From assembly GCA_016110215.1 (NCBI GenBank), contig JADWQD010000006.1, forward strand, positions 1,984,001-2,048,000: a stretch of DNA of 64,000 bases. Reading direction: 5' to 3'. Below the pieces are notes generated by a model. The model searched no databases and was not told the origin of the DNA. It worked only from the letters and a program-made list of their open reading frames with translations. Position numbers and translations under genes: made by a program. Position 1 is the stretch's first letter, and each line of letters opens with the position of its first letter. This stretch comes from Capronia americana (lineage: Eukaryota; Ascomycota; Eurotiomycetes; Chaetothyriales; Herpotrichiellaceae). This document shows, one piece after another, positions 12,048 through 24,149 of this stretch.

Positions 12048-14321
12048 ATGAAAAAGAAGGCCAAAAGCCAGAAGGCCAGAAGACGACGGGGCTATCACCC
12101 TTCCGAGCAGAGCGAAGTCGAACATCAAGCAAGTCCAGCTTTGAGCCCCGGTGGCTGGCCCCTTGTCTTTCAGAGACGGCAGAAAATCCGACTGGATGTG
12201 GAGAATGTCTCTTTTGTTACCGGTCTCGAGGGAATTCATGCCGAAGGTGATGCGATCCGCATCTTCATGTGCGGGGGTGAGGATTCTACCACTTCCTCTG
12301 GCCAAGCGAACAGAGTCTGCGATTTCTGCGGCAGTGTCAGTTGGAAAGATCTCGTCGCGGACGGAGGGGATCAGTCCCCATTAGCGAAATATGTTTCCTG
12401 GCTCGACGAACGAGCTTTGGACGGAGAAGACGAAGGCGAGAGGGCACGTTATCTGCCCTTGACAGCTTATGGGTTGTACCGCGAGCTCGAGAAACCAGTG
12501 AGTCTTTCAACGTTGTTCTCTGTACTTCTCCGCTGCAACAAACCAAGGTCGGTTAGTAAACTCATGTACTGCTAGCGATTTCCGTCGAGCCAATCGACTG
12601 TACTAGCCGACGTCGATCATGCCAGGGATGGCAATCAACCACCGCCTCCTCCTGGACGAGTAGAGGATGCCGGCCCCAGCACAGATGCACCCCACTCGCG
12701 TCTATTTGATGCTGACCGGCGACTATTGTATGTTTTGTGTTGGCGGCGGTCAGATCTGGCAGGCTTGGTCTCGCTCTAACTAGTCTTCCCCAGGTTCGTG
12801 ACCGACTTGGACCGGGCCGTCATCTATGCTCTAGCTTGCACAGCGCCAAAGTCTCAAATCCCTGCTCTTCCCGAGGCCATATACAGATACCTTGAATCGA
12901 AGGCCTCCGTTCAAGTGACCTCTATGGTAAGCATCCCCCGTCCGAACAGCGAGGCCGGCCTAGTTTCTGACCCCGCGACGTCTTAGACGACAGGTTCGTC
13001 TGGCTTTGAACTAGCATTCCATCTACCCTATTCCGTCTGGAGAACGTCGAAACCAGAGCAGAAAGATCACCGCACAGACAAATATGGAAAGCCGCTCCGT
13101 CGGTCACAAGACGTTTCCGACATTCACTTGCAGGGCAATGGGCCTTCCGAGTTTTTGTACGAAGCGCATATTTCCTTCGTGATTACAGGGCTCGACGACT
13201 GGCGCTGGTCCGCAAACTGCTTTACCGACACTTACTTCGACCCCATCGACGAAGCAAGAGACAACATATATCAAAACTATCAGAGCGGTATAGAGAACGG
13301 CGGTTTTCACATGGACCATCTCACTGGGTTGCCCGGCGCCGATCGACCCGTTCGAAATCCCAGAGAGTATTTCATGAAGGTCTTCAGCATTCACCTTCTC
13401 CGCGTGAGAGGCGAATGGGAGGAAGTGGTGAGGAATCTGGAACACAGCCTTCGAGAGTACGAACAGGTATGTTCTCATTCTTTGCTTAATTAGCTGAGAA
13501 GCAGGCTGAGGCATGCGTACATTCTGACAAGCTCGTACAGAGCCGCAATTCCCCGATCAAACGCAGGAATTGTTGCATCTCAGCAGATGCGGCTCGAAAT
13601 TCCCAGAACCGTGGCCAATCCTTCGAGGCTCGGCTTATGGACTTGGCAGCACAAGAGTCAGATCGGCTGTCTCAGACAGTACTTGCGGTTGAGAAGTTCG
13701 TGACAAAGGACGAGGTCTATTTTCACGATCTCTCCGAACTGGCCCAAAGCCATCCATTGCTTGTTGCCATACGAAATGAGTTTGCAGCGCTGCAGAGACT
13801 CAAGACTAGCCTCGAACGAGTGGAGAAACGCTGGACCCAGTTCGCCCGGAAGGTGAGCCCAATCCAGATCCAGTGTGTACCTACATGGCTGACTTTCCCC
13901 AAGCTCGAACTGGATTGGGGCGCTGAAGCGATCAGAATTGGTCATCAAGCCGGGCATTATGGGAAAGTGATGTCGGTCCGTACGCGCAACTCCCTCGCCA
14001 CCATTGACGAGAACTAACCAAGTTATATTTGCACAGCTTTACTTCACTCCAATAGCGTTGACAGCAACTATCTTCTCGATGAACCCGAAAGTCATTCCCT
14101 TCCTCCCGCAGGATTTCGTATCATTCGTCGTTCTGCTCCTCTCTTTGTTCGCCATCGGCCTGCTGATCCTGCTGATATTAACCCGCCTCCCCGACTTTGT
14201 AATGCGACACGGCGCCGACAGACGACTCAAAATTAGGCTGTTCAAGCTGCTGCTGCGAAGAAGCCGCACAGCATTGTCTGACGAGGAGAATATGGTCGGA
14301 GAGGACGACTTAGCTAGTTGA
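12048..14321 (+). CDS. Fungal CorA-like membrane protein
   Basis: Predicted integral membrane protein of the fungal CorA-like group, of unknown physiological role. Several exons join in frame. The N-terminus is basic (MKKKAKSQKARRRR). A CDFCGSVSW cysteine pair follows in exon 1. Downstream come FVTDLDRAVIYALACTAP, then GLDDWRWSANCFTDTYFD, then a helical segment. The C-terminus has QLYFTPIALTATIFSMN-like and LLSLFAIGLLILLIL segments, resembling the paired CorA helices with FSMN in place of the GMN signature. Gene end: DDLAS then TGA. The donor before the membrane exon is ambiguous (gtgatg or gtccgt; branch site ctaac). The usual GMN selectivity motif is altered, so ion transport is not assured. 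It lies 0.4 kb upstream of the ArgRS-like gene. Confidence 0.75.
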
Positions 14322-14738
14322 TTCTTCTGTTAATGTCACTATGTTCATCACAGGCAACATTCCATCAGAGATCTGCACATCGTGGTGTAATCGAAAGGAC
14401 AACTGGGTGGGTACATTGTCGTGGGAGAGCAGGCGGAAAATCTTTTCCCAGGCTCGCAAACTGCAGCAACCAAGCCGAGGGTGCTATGCCTGACGAGGAG
14501 CTAAAGTGTGAAGATATGGCCGAATTGGTACAGCGTCAACGAATCACGGGCTCGTCTGTGGCATGCCAGGCGGTACTCCTCGCCTCACCATCACCCTCAC
14601 CATCTGCCTGACTGACCGGTGTCATCATCTGATTCGCCAGCCTCACCGAGGCACCACACTATTTTCCTACTGGAAGTACTTCATGCTCCAGCATCCCAGA
14701 TCCAGGTCTGTGTCCTGCCGACTTTGTGTAGTGCGAGA
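14322..14738. other. Intergenic, no gene seen
   Basis: Likely 3' UTR of the CorA-like gene and promoter of the ArgRS-like gene. The frame of the next gene is open upstream of 14739, but the first plausible ATG with family similarity is at 14739. Confidence 0.4.
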
Positions 14739-16720
14739 ATGGCCACGACCTCGAGCGAAGGGCTTCAGGGCTTCCTTGATTCCATCGGCATCTCAAGCCG
14801 GAGCCTTGCGTTGATATCGACCGACATCGACAGCGACCCTCTTGCTCTCTGCTTCTCGCATCTCGCGGACCTTTTGGCGCAGGTCACCCAATGCGAACTC
14901 AATGTGGCCTACAGATCCATCGCCTGGGCTAGTGATATGAGCCACCTAATGGTTATAACCCCCCGCCTTCGACTCAAGGGTTTCCAGCCACAGGATTTGG
15001 CAGCAGACTTACAGCAAAGAGTGGGTACTTGTCCGCTGTTCCGAGATAGTCACTGCCCGCCACTGCCTCCCAGCGACTGACCTCTTCCCAGTGGTTACCG
15101 TCCCCGTTGTTTGGATATCCGGTCAATGACGGGATCAATCTCCTATTCTACTTCGCCAACTCCACCCTCGCTCGCTTGACCCTTCGGTATATCCTCGACC
15201 GTGGATCCCTGTACGGCAGAGGTCTGCCAGGTGCAGAAGCGACCTCCGATACACCAGAGACGGAAAAGCAGAAAGTTGTTGTCGAATTCTCGTCGCCCAA
15301 CCTCGGAAAAGCCTTTGGCGGCCTGCACTTGCGAAGTACCATTATTGGGGCCTTTGTGGCGTCCCTATACGAGAATATGGGATGGGATGTGTACAGAATC
15401 AATTTCCTCGGGGACTGGGGAAAGCCTGTTGGACTCCTCGCTGCGGGCTGGTCAAAGTTCGGCTCGGAGGACGGCTTGGAGGCCGATCCGCTCAAACACC
15501 TGCTGGATGTCTACACCCAGACCGAGCACCTCTTGAAAGAGCAACAGGAGGCCCTCAGGATGACCCACGAGGGCCAGGGAGACGGTAGCGTACCTATGGT
15601 CACTGAGATGGAAGCAGAAAGAGACCAATACCTCAAAAAGCTTGAAGATGGCGATCCTGACGTCTTGGACTTGTGGACACGATTCCGCGAGTTGTGCGTG
15701 GCAAAGTATGCTGAGTTGTATGGTCGCCTGGGAGTCCGGTTCGACGAATACTCTGGCGAGTCACAAGTCACAAAAGAAACCATCGAAGAGGTTGAGACCA
15801 AGTTGAAGGAGAACGGGTACTACCACGAAACCCACGAAGGCTGGGCCATCGAGTTCAGTAAACCCGAGGAGAAGGGCCTGGGAACCGTCAAGGCACGATC
15901 TTCTGACGGCACAACGACCTACCTGCTGAGGGATATTGCCGCCGCGCTGGAACGCAGCAGGAAACACTCGTTCGACAAAATGTTCTACGTCGTGTCGGGC
16001 CGGCAGAGCACGCATTTTCAACAGGTCTTCAAAGCGCTCGAGCTGATGGATCGCTCGGATCTCGCTTCCAAGCTTGAACACTTCAGCTTCGGTGACGTTC
16101 ACGGTGTGTCCGCAATAGAGGGCGCGAGTGGCCCGACATTGGGCGATATCCTGGATCAATGCCGAGACGCCACCACGCTCGCACTTGAAACGGAGCAAGA
16201 CGCTTCAGGCCATTTCTTTGGACATGATATCGCCAATGTGGCAGATGCTCTTGGTGTCATGAATCTCATGGTTGACGAGCTCTCATCCAAACGAGTGAGC
16301 ACTGTCGACTTCGACCCCAACAAAATGGCGGCCGTGGGTGATTACACGGGCCTGAGCCTACAGAAATGGTACACCATCCTCAGCACCAGACTCCGTGGCG
16401 TCAACATAGATCACGCTGAGCTCGAAACCACGGACTACAGCATCTTTGAAGGAGAGGACAATCCCTACGCTGATACGCTCAGGCTTCTCATCCAATTTCC
16501 GAGTATCGTGCGGACATGGGCCTGCACAAAGTTGGATCCCTCTCATGTCTTGACCTTTCTTTTCACGCTCCTCGATCAGATGCCCAGCATCTGGGAAGAG
16601 GAGAACGAGGCTGAAGGTTCTTCTGCTCAAAACCTTGCTAGGTTAGCTCTTTATGAATGCTTGCGACAGACACTGGAGAATGGCATGAGGTTACTGGGGT
16701 CGGTTCCCCTGGCGACCTGA
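14739..16720 (+). CDS. Divergent arginyl-tRNA synthetase paralogue lacking HIGH and KMSKS signatures
   Basis: Two exons (14739-15020 and 15092-16720) give 636 residues, close to cytosolic fungal ArgRS. Order: Add1-like N-terminal domain with PRLRLKG; catalytic core with VVEFSSPNLGK and LRSTIIG; FLGDWGKPVGLLA; TYLLRDIAAALE; FDKMFYVV; and an anticodon-binding C-terminus ending NGMRLLGSVPL. In yeast ArgRS the HIGH motif reads HAGH before LRSTIIG; here it reads GGLH. The KMSKS counterpart (GMSTRKG) reads GVSAIEG and lacks the lysine. The GDTGPYLQYAHSRL block is GDYTGLSLQKWYTILSTRL. The scaffold is kept while activation residues are lost, so ordinary Arg-tRNA charging is unlikely. It may be a pseudo-synthetase or repurposed enzyme. 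The reading frame is intact, arguing against simple decay. Confidence 0.85.
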
Positions 16721-18278
16721 TAAGAGATTCTTTTGCACCTGTCCGTCTGCAGCCATGGGTTTTCGCAGGGTATGCAAATCATGTTCTTTTTTTCCGCGCT
16801 GCTGTTGACATTTGGTCTCGGTATACAGAGAAATGCAATGTGTGCGGGACACAAGCTTTCCTGCTTTGCCTGTGTGGATCGACGCTCCAAGGCGTAGGCT
16901 TCGATTGAGTTTCGCATATTCATAGGATATGAACTGAGTCCGGCGTGGGTACTCCGTACAGCCGGCGTGCTCGGTTTGCTGGAACGGCTCGAACCCTTGC
17001 AGTTTGGGTTTCAGCTTTTGTTTCGCAATCCTCCATCGGTTCCGAACATGTGAGCCATTTTGGGCAGGATGCTTCTGCATTTGGGACCCAATGCTCAGCC
17101 TACACTGCACTGCATTACAGTAACGCTTCGTTTGACCGGCAACCTCAAGTTGGGCACCACAACCTGCGAGGATTGGACCTGCGCAGACAATTCCATCTCC
17201 AATCGCCTTGCACTGGGCGCGCATTGTGCTGCGGCTCCCCACCGTACGCAAGCCCGTTTTCTGACACCTTCGGTATTAATGCCCAAGCTGTAGGGATGGT
17301 CGCTTGATCCGAGCAGGTGGACGAAAGGTGCCACGCTGTACATGCATGACTAGCATCCAAAGTGGGACGCGGAGTCTGTGGGACATTAATCTGGGCACCC
17401 CATCAAGGTAAAGCAGTCAATCATAGCTGCAGCTCGCTGAGTCTGGCGACTTGTATCAAAGCCAAGCTCATCTCGAGACTGTGCAAGGCATGCGCTTACG
17501 CAAGGAATTGGCGAAGCTAGCTCCAGCCTAGGATTCAACGACACATCCGAGAACAATGCAGTGTCTAGTGCGGATACACACACACAGTAGGTTGTCAGAG
17601 ACAGCCGCTTCTAGAAGGGTGGAATTCCTTCCGTTAGGGACGAGTCCGCGAACCGGAGCCCTTCCAGCGCCAATTGCTGGATCCGCTGTATCAACGTTGC
17701 TCTGACCGTCTCGTGCAGAGCTTGGAAAAGGTGCTCCATGCTCATTGGGAGATATTGACATGCGCAATCTGCCACATCACTACCGGTTGACATTGCAGCT
17801 CCCGTGTGATAAAAGGCAGGGTTGGCAGCTCCGCTGCTGGCCCCTGCTTCCCTGCACTTGAGAAATTTATGGTCATGTTCAAGAGAAGGGCCTGGAAGCC
17901 TGGAAGGGCTCATGGCCAATGCCGAGGATAAACACACCCAGGCGGGAAGAGTCTGGGACGTTCTCGCATGGCGGGAGCCATTCGAACAGCTGGGTATTGG
18001 AGGAGTTAAGTCAATCACAAACATGCATGTCGCTGCATCGTCAAGCACAACGAATCCAGCCTCACTTCTTTAGCCACTCACAGTCTACCAGCGCATTTTC
18101 TCGCGTTGCTTAGGCCGTCGAGCGGCTTCTTGCGGTAAGTCGGTGTGTGCCAAATGTTGAGGCTCTGGAGGAGGTATGGTGAGATCCGGGGTATTTCTAT
18201 TACCACCTCATGCCCGAACCTCCTTTTGCCTCTGCATGGCCTTCATACCTTCGTGCTGAGCACGGCTGTTCGTGAACG
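16721..18278. other. Intergenic, no gene seen
   Basis: 1.5 kb with only short unsupported open frames on both strands. It presumably contains the 3' UTR of the ArgRS-like gene and the promoter of the BTB-like gene. Confidence 0.4.
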
Positions 18279-19766
18279 ATGGATCCCCGTCACCGCCGAC
18301 TATACGTCCGGCAAGTACACCATAAAGCTCGCTTTCAAGCCAATCGTGACTGACAAATCTCTAGGTGGTGTCAGAGTCCTCGAGTCAAGTTGGTCGTCAG
18401 CAAAGATACCAGCTCAAGCGAGGGCTCGTTTCTGTTTCCTCAAGAGCTGCTCGGACGTCGCTCACGAACCCTCCAGGAGCGAATCGAGCTGCACGATGGC
18501 ATAGCGATCTCCCTGTCCGACACGGCCGTGCAAACCTTGACGGAATTCTTCATCTGGAGTCATCGACCCGACCCGCACCTGGAAGACCGTCTGAGTTTCA
18601 CAGAGGTCGTCGATCTAGGGATTTTCGCCTGGAAATACCAAATCTCCGCTCTCAGCAACCAAGTCACGGACAAAATGCGGGGGAATCTTGCCAGTGGCGA
18701 ATGGCAATTGCAAGCAACCATTGTGGACGCCATCTATCAGGCCACAGAAACCGACAGCCCGCTACGTGGAGTGGTCAGGGCTGCGTTGGGACAGCTCTCG
18801 CGCACGGTCATTGCCGGCGAAGAATGGGAAAAGACATTCAGAAACAACCGCGATCTTGGCTGGGATTACCTCAGGGCTGGGGACAAGGAGTGGGTCCGTC
18901 AAGACTACTTGTCGGGAGTGTGCCGATTCCACAATCACGATGGCATCAAACGGCAAGAGGGTCTTTGTGATGGTTGTCCCTTTGCCGAAGCCGATTGCTA
19001 TCCGGATTGGGAGGAGAATACCAAGCAGGAGCAGGAATTTGACAAGTCGGAACGCGAAACGGCATCACCGCTGGATGATGCTGCAGAGGTCGTTCTTGAG
19101 GAGGCAGCGGTCGAAGAGCCAGAGCCATGTGTGGCAGAGCCAGAGCCATGTATGGCAGAGCCAGAGCCAGCGGTTGAAGAGGTAGAGCCAGCATTCGAGG
19201 AGGCAGAGCCAGCATTCGAGGAGGCACTGCCAGCATTCGAGGAGGCACAGCCAGCATTCGAGGAGGCACTGCCAGCATTCGAGGAGGCGGCAGCTGAAGA
19301 CGCAGCATACGAGGAAGCAGCAGTTGAAGAACTATCAGTCGAAGAAGCCCCATTCGAACCGCCACAGCCTGAAAAGGTCAACGGAAACTTGGCCAAAGGT
19401 CTCGATATGAATGGACACGTTGAGGCGGAGGATGCAGAGGAAGCACATGAAGAGGCAGACGGGTCTGAAACACCCCACGTCAACGGGGCCAGACCAGGGT
19501 CCGTTGCCGAATCATTGTACCCAGACTCGATGTCGAGTGATCGGGAGAACCTTGTGGCTATACCCCCGGTGAACGGAAACATGGCAGAGAAGAGCAATGT
19601 GAAGGCAACAGTGACGGCGGTGCCGGAAGCTGGAAATCGCAAATTGTCCAAGAACCAGAAGAAGAAGATGGCGAAGAGGTTGAGCATGAGCATGGGCCGT
19701 GGAGCCGGTGGCGAGGCTCTCGGTGAAAAAAAGCATGGAAGCGTGGGCGTGTCATCTGGATCGTAG
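18279..19766 (+). CDS. BTB/POZ-like fungal protein with acidic heptapeptide repeat
   Basis: Possible adaptor protein with a BTB-type fold at residues about 15-130: an exposed strand (LVVSKDTSS), FPQELL, then AVQTLTEFFIW, LVDLGIFAWKYQI-like helices and DKMRGNL. The frame upstream of 18390 has no ATG, so I join a short first exon (18279-18314, MDPRHRRLYVRQ) by a 60-nt GT..AG intron to 18375. A conserved Cys/His cluster follows (CRFHNHD, GLCDGC, CYPDW). The middle is Glu/Ala/Pro rich, with five tandem PAFEEAx heptads at about 19190-19290. The C-terminus is lysine rich (KNQKKKMAKRL). The N-terminal exon is inferred. Partners are unknown. Confidence 0.65.
19185..19292 (+). repeat. Coding minisatellite, 21-bp unit (PAFEEAx)
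   Basis: About five tandem 21-bp units of the form ccagcattcgaggaggca plus three variable bases. They encode PAFEEA followed by E, L, Q, L or A. Related, looser EPEPCVA/EPEPCMA units precede them. The unit length is a multiple of three, so copy-number change would keep the frame. Confidence 0.85.
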
Positions 19767-20395
19767 TGCTACTGTTCGTCTGGACTGTAATTATCTTTAG
19801 CAAAGCGAGGTCGATAGGATAGTTGCCAGTAAATGACCCAGCTATCGGACATGATGTTTCAGCTCGGATGCTTGCAGATATCTCAGAAGACTTTCAGCCA
19901 GCCTCACTGCTTGATGACAGGCGACGATGATGGTTTGGATATGCACAAAAGAAATACGGGGGAATTTTTGAGCCAGCCATCAGCTCGATTGCTGCCTGCG
20001 AAACTTGTTTCCCCGCTTCCGCGTCGGATTTCGTGCATTTCTGGCCCGCAAACACGAGACTCAGACACGAGATTGTCCATGCTGCAACAATGACAAGACC
20101 ACTTGCTTTCTGTGGTGACTGAAGACACCATTTTCTCTTGCATCGGGCATACCATGTAATGGATATGGTGGTCTTCACATGGCAATCGCGACCGTATCAC
20201 TCCCCTGGCTCGCACTCGCCATGGTGTGGTTATCTATGGCTCGTTGATGCTTAGCCATGCATTGACTTTCAGCTCAGCCCTTGCCTTGCTACCATGGCTC
20301 TTTCCCTCCAGTTGAGCTGATAAGCTGTGAAAACTGCTCCTCCTGCCACCTAGGAACTTCTGGCGCACCACTCACCATCCCACCACGTCGCAGCC
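19767..20395. other. Intergenic, no gene seen
   Basis: Probable 3' UTR of the BTB-like gene and promoter of the alpha-amylase. No supported feature. Confidence 0.4.
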
Positions 20396-22347
20396 ATGGC
20401 CTCTCACGGCTCTGACAAGCGTAAAGCCTTCCTCAAACGTGTAGCGGGGAAGTTTGGTGTTAGCAAGAAGTTCCCAGGTACTCGATGGCCCCGACAGGCT
20501 CTCAGACGAAGCCTATTCTTCGCGTGACGCCCTGTCTGCTGCTGACCAACACATTTAGGACTCGTTGAAGCCAGAGCCGACGATGAACGTGAACCTACTC
20601 CCGAGAACTACACGATGCTCCAGTTCTTCGAGTGGTATGTCCCCGCCGACCACAAACACTGGCAGCGCCTGCTTCATGCTCTGCCGGAGCTGAAGAAGAT
20701 TGGTATCGACAACATCTGGATACCTCCAGCGTGTAAGGCTTCGTCGCCAGAGGGGAACGGCTACGATATCTATGACCTGTACGATCTGGGAGAGTTCAAT
20801 GCAAAGGGCTCTGTGGGAACAAAGTGGGGTACAAAGGAAGAGCTGCTGCAGGTGTGCAAGAAGACGGACGAGCTCGGGATTGGCCTATATTTGGACGCTG
20901 TCTTGAATCACAAGGCTGGCGCAGACAATTGGGAGACGACCAAAGTAGTCAAGGTCGACCCGAACGGTATGAAGCGCAGAACAAGTACTCGGTGCGGCAC
21001 TGACGAGGACAGACCGCACCCACGATATCTCCGGGCCCTACGACATTGACGCATGGTTAGGTTTCGATTTCCCGGGAAGAGGAGACAGGTACAGCAACCA
21101 GAAATACCATTGGTACCATTTCTCAGCAACCGACTACGATCAAAGAACCAAGGAGACTGCTGTCTACAGGATCCTGGGAGAGAACAAACACTTTGCAACT
21201 GACGTCGACAATGAACGAGGGAATTACGGTTCGTCAACAGCAGCTCTGGCGTAGAATCCCTGCTAACCGGTTCAGATTTTCTCATGTACGCTGATTGTAT
21301 GTTCTCGTGCTCCATCCTGATGCTGTTGGCTTGCTTTCCTCACCGCCCATGTCAACCAAGCGTAACCTGTAGCGAACGCTGACACCCCGATCCCGTAGTG
21401 GACTATGCGCATCCCGAAGTGCGGACTGATGTTAAGAATTGGGGCCCATGGGTGTCGAAGGAGTTGGGTCTCAATGGGTTTCGCTTTGATGCCATCAAGG
21501 CAAGTCACCCTCTGTCTCGGAGTCATCTGCTTGCTGACAAGCGCAGCACTATTCGGAGGGGTTCCTTCTCGAATTCATCGAAAATCTAGACACGCAGCTC
21601 GGACCGGACACTTTCTGCGTTGGCGAGTTCTGGAAGACCTCTCGAGACTCACTCACGGCCTATCTAGACAAAATGCACCATAAGTTCACCCTGTTTGACG
21701 CTCCATTGGTCGAGGCCTTCCGCCGAGTCTCCATGACCGAACGAGCAGATCTCCGCACCGTCTGGGACGGTACTCTCACTCAAGTGGAACCGTGGAACAG
21801 CGTCACATTGGTCATGAATCATGACACACAACCGAGCCAGGCCCTTCAGATCGAGGTTGCAGATTGGTTCATTCCTCTTGCCCACGCCTTTATCCTTCTT
21901 CGGATCGACGGCTACCCATGCGTCTTCTACGGCAACATCTATGGCATCAAAGGTGGCGTGCCTAACGGCTGGCGAGGTCCGTCGGCTGGCGGAAAGATCC
22001 CAGATATGGTTCTGGCTCGAAAGCTCTACGCTTACGGAGAACTCAACGACTACATGGACAGACCCAATCTGATCGGTTGGGTCAGACGCGGAACTTGGGA
22101 CAGGCCAAATGGCTGTGCCGTAGTGCTGTCCAATGCAGAGATGGGTGAGATTCGGATGTATGTCGGAACTGAACACAAAGGAGAGATCTGGACCGACATC
22201 TTGGGCTGGGAGTCTGTGGAGGTGCGTATTGGAGACGATGGCTTCGGAACGTTTTCTGTCGGGTCGTGCAGCGTCAGTATCTTTGTGAAGAAGGACGCAC
22301 CCGGGAGAGAGAGGTTCGGGAAGTTCAACGACAGAATCTATGAGTGA
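20396..22347 (+). CDS. Intracellular GH13 alpha-amylase (GH13_5, AmyD-like)
   Basis: Hydrolyses alpha-1,4-glucan. There is no signal peptide (MASHGSDKRKAFLKRV), so it should be cytosolic like Aspergillus AmyD-type enzymes, which influence alpha-glucan in the wall. Six exons. Conserved regions: LDAVLNHKAGAD (region I); GLNGFRFDAIKH (region II, nucleophile Asp); FCVGEFW (acid/base Glu); VMNHDTQP (third catalytic Asp). The aromatic start MLQFFEWYVPAD is typical of the bacterial-like GH13_5 group. The fifth intron (21500-21546) begins gcaagt directly after FDAIK, a GC-AG intron; its removal restores FDAIKHYSEGF. The C-terminal beta domain ends NDRIYE. A wall-glucan role is inferred from family only. 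Confidence 0.92.
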
Positions 22348-22621
22348 CTGGACAATCTGGAGAAGGAAAGTCAGGAGGCGGATCACTATTGGTTGACGAG
22401 CCGAAGGGGGGAGATTGTCGTGGATGGAACCCCCCGTGGCCTGCAGCCTTGTAGCCTTGTATGACAGGCGACTGTCGTCATTCATGGTGGATTGCTACTC
22501 CGCAACATCCTGCCTCTCCACTGCTATCCACAATTCTTAACATCTACAGTCCGACAGTTTACTCGTAGCCCATGTGAGAAACGTTGCCATATTGGTGACC
22601 CGTGGCATAGAAGAGTAGCAG

Positions 22622-23788
22622 ATGGCACCGTCTCCGCCGGCTATCACAGACGGTTCAAAGACTTGGGCACCGTCCCATCTCTTCGACAACGCAAATCCCG
22701 AAGCCTGGGATAGAGTCCATGCACACCTGAAAGCAAATGAATTTCGAGCCGCAATTGCCTCCGCTTTTGAGTTGCCTCAAGGCGACAGCTTCACCTATCA
22801 CGCGACAGCGAGCGTCAATCTTGCCCAGGCGGAGGCAGCCATTCGTGCCGGACGAGCAAATGGTTTACACGATTGGTACGTCGAGCGAGCTGAGGCGCAT
22901 AGTGAAGAAGCGAACACAGAGGCAGCAATCGCAGCTCAGCCACGACTACAGACAGCGGGTTACCCGCCCGTAACGGACATCCAAGCATACATTGCACTGT
23001 TCGACCCGACAAAAGCCGCTGCCAACAGTTTGAAATCACTCTCGGCGAATGCAAAGAAGGGATCACTCCGGGCCACAGTGGCAGAGTATCTCCAGACCAA
23101 ACGCCATCTCGACCCCTCCATACCTGTCCCGAGATTCAAACCGTCAGCCACGGCCAAAGGCCACGAAAACCCATCACTCGACTTTTGGGCCTATTCCTGC
23201 ATGGCCCTTGAATACGCCGGCCCCAACGCGGCCACTGCCCTCGTCAAGACCTCGCACCACATCCTGCCCGTGTATATGCACCACTTTGGCTGCGTCGTGC
23301 CGTCGTGGGAATCCCTGCAGATCATCTCGAAATGCGCGCACGGCCGCGGCGTGCTGGACATGGGCAGCGGCAACGGATACTGGACCCTGATGCTCCGTCG
23401 GCTCGGCGTCCCGGCCGTGGCCGTGGACAGCGGGCAGTCTCGCTGGCGCACGACCTGGATCGCCGACACGGCCGTCACGGACGGCGTGCAATACCTGCGC
23501 AAACGCTTCGGGTGTCCCGACATGGTCTTGTTGCTGGTCTACCCGATAGTCGGTGGCGACTTTACCCGGCGCGTCCTCGACGCGTACGCGGGCGACGTGA
23601 TTTGCGTGGCGGGCACGCAGAACGGGAACGGATACACGGGCTTCAAGGACATGATGGTCGACGAGTACATGAGCAGGGAGAAGCTAGGGTGGCGCAAGGT
23701 CGCGCAGGTGCCGCTGCCGAGCTTTGCGGGAAAGGACGACGCGCTGTTCGTGTTCAGGAGGGAGAAGGTGGGGGAGAGCAACGGGTGA
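22622..23788 (+). CDS. Methyltransferase-fold fungal protein
   Basis: An intronless 388-residue ORF. Residues about 240-260 carry a SAM-binding-like motif I (GVLDMGSGNGYWTLML), followed by an acidic strand end (VAVDSG) and a later DMVLLLVYP strand, consistent with a Rossmann-type methyltransferase core. The N-terminal 200 residues are helical and alanine rich, with no domain I recognise. Substrate unknown. It is on the same strand as the upstream alpha-amylase, 275 bp away, with no obvious functional link. The start at 22622 is the first ATG in a long open frame. Confidence 0.75.
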   Translation: MAPSPPAITDGSKTWAPSHLFDNANPEAWDRVHAHLKANEFRAAIASAFELPQGDSFTYHATASVNLAQAEAAIRAGRANGLHDWYVERAEAHSEEANTEAAIAAQPRLQTAGYPPVTDIQAYIALFDPTKAAANSLKSLSANAKKGSLRATVAEYLQTKRHLDPSIPVPRFKPSATAKGHENPSLDFWAYSCMALEYAGPNAATALVKTSHHILPVYMHHFGCVVPSWESLQIISKCAHGRGVLDMGSGNGYWTLMLRRLGVPAVAVDSGQSRWRTTWIADTAVTDGVQYLRKRFGCPDMVLLLVYPIVGGDFTRRVLDAYAGDVICVAGTQNGNGYTGFKDMMVDEYMSREKLGWRKVAQVPLPSFAGKDDALFVFRREKVGESNG

Positions 23789-24149
23789 GGGTGAAGAACG
23801 AAACGGCTCGGGAATAGGAAGGGAGAGAGGGAGACAGAGAGAGATGCCTTCGCCTGGGAAAAGCCTTGCACGTGCTTTTCAAGCCGAGCGGAGGAGTGGG
23901 CCTCAGGCTCCTCTGTCTGTCAAAGCCACTCCTCCTCCCCCGACTGGCATCAAGATACCTCGAGACCGAGATCTATTCTGTCTATCTACCTTCATAGTCG
24001 TCAATGTCTCGGGCACGCTACCAGGGTAATGGGTATTCCCTTTCAATCATCGTCAGCCAAGTGCGCAGCCCACAACCCCCGACGCCTTCGCCATGAATGA
24101 AATATTTTTTTCGGTCACCAAAAAGTATGAGAGGCAAACGAGATCAGAC
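23789..24149. other. Intergenic between convergent genes
   Basis: Shared 3' flank of the methyltransferase-like gene and the UBX gene. It has a purine-rich gagag run just after the methyltransferase stop. No gene. Confidence 0.4.
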
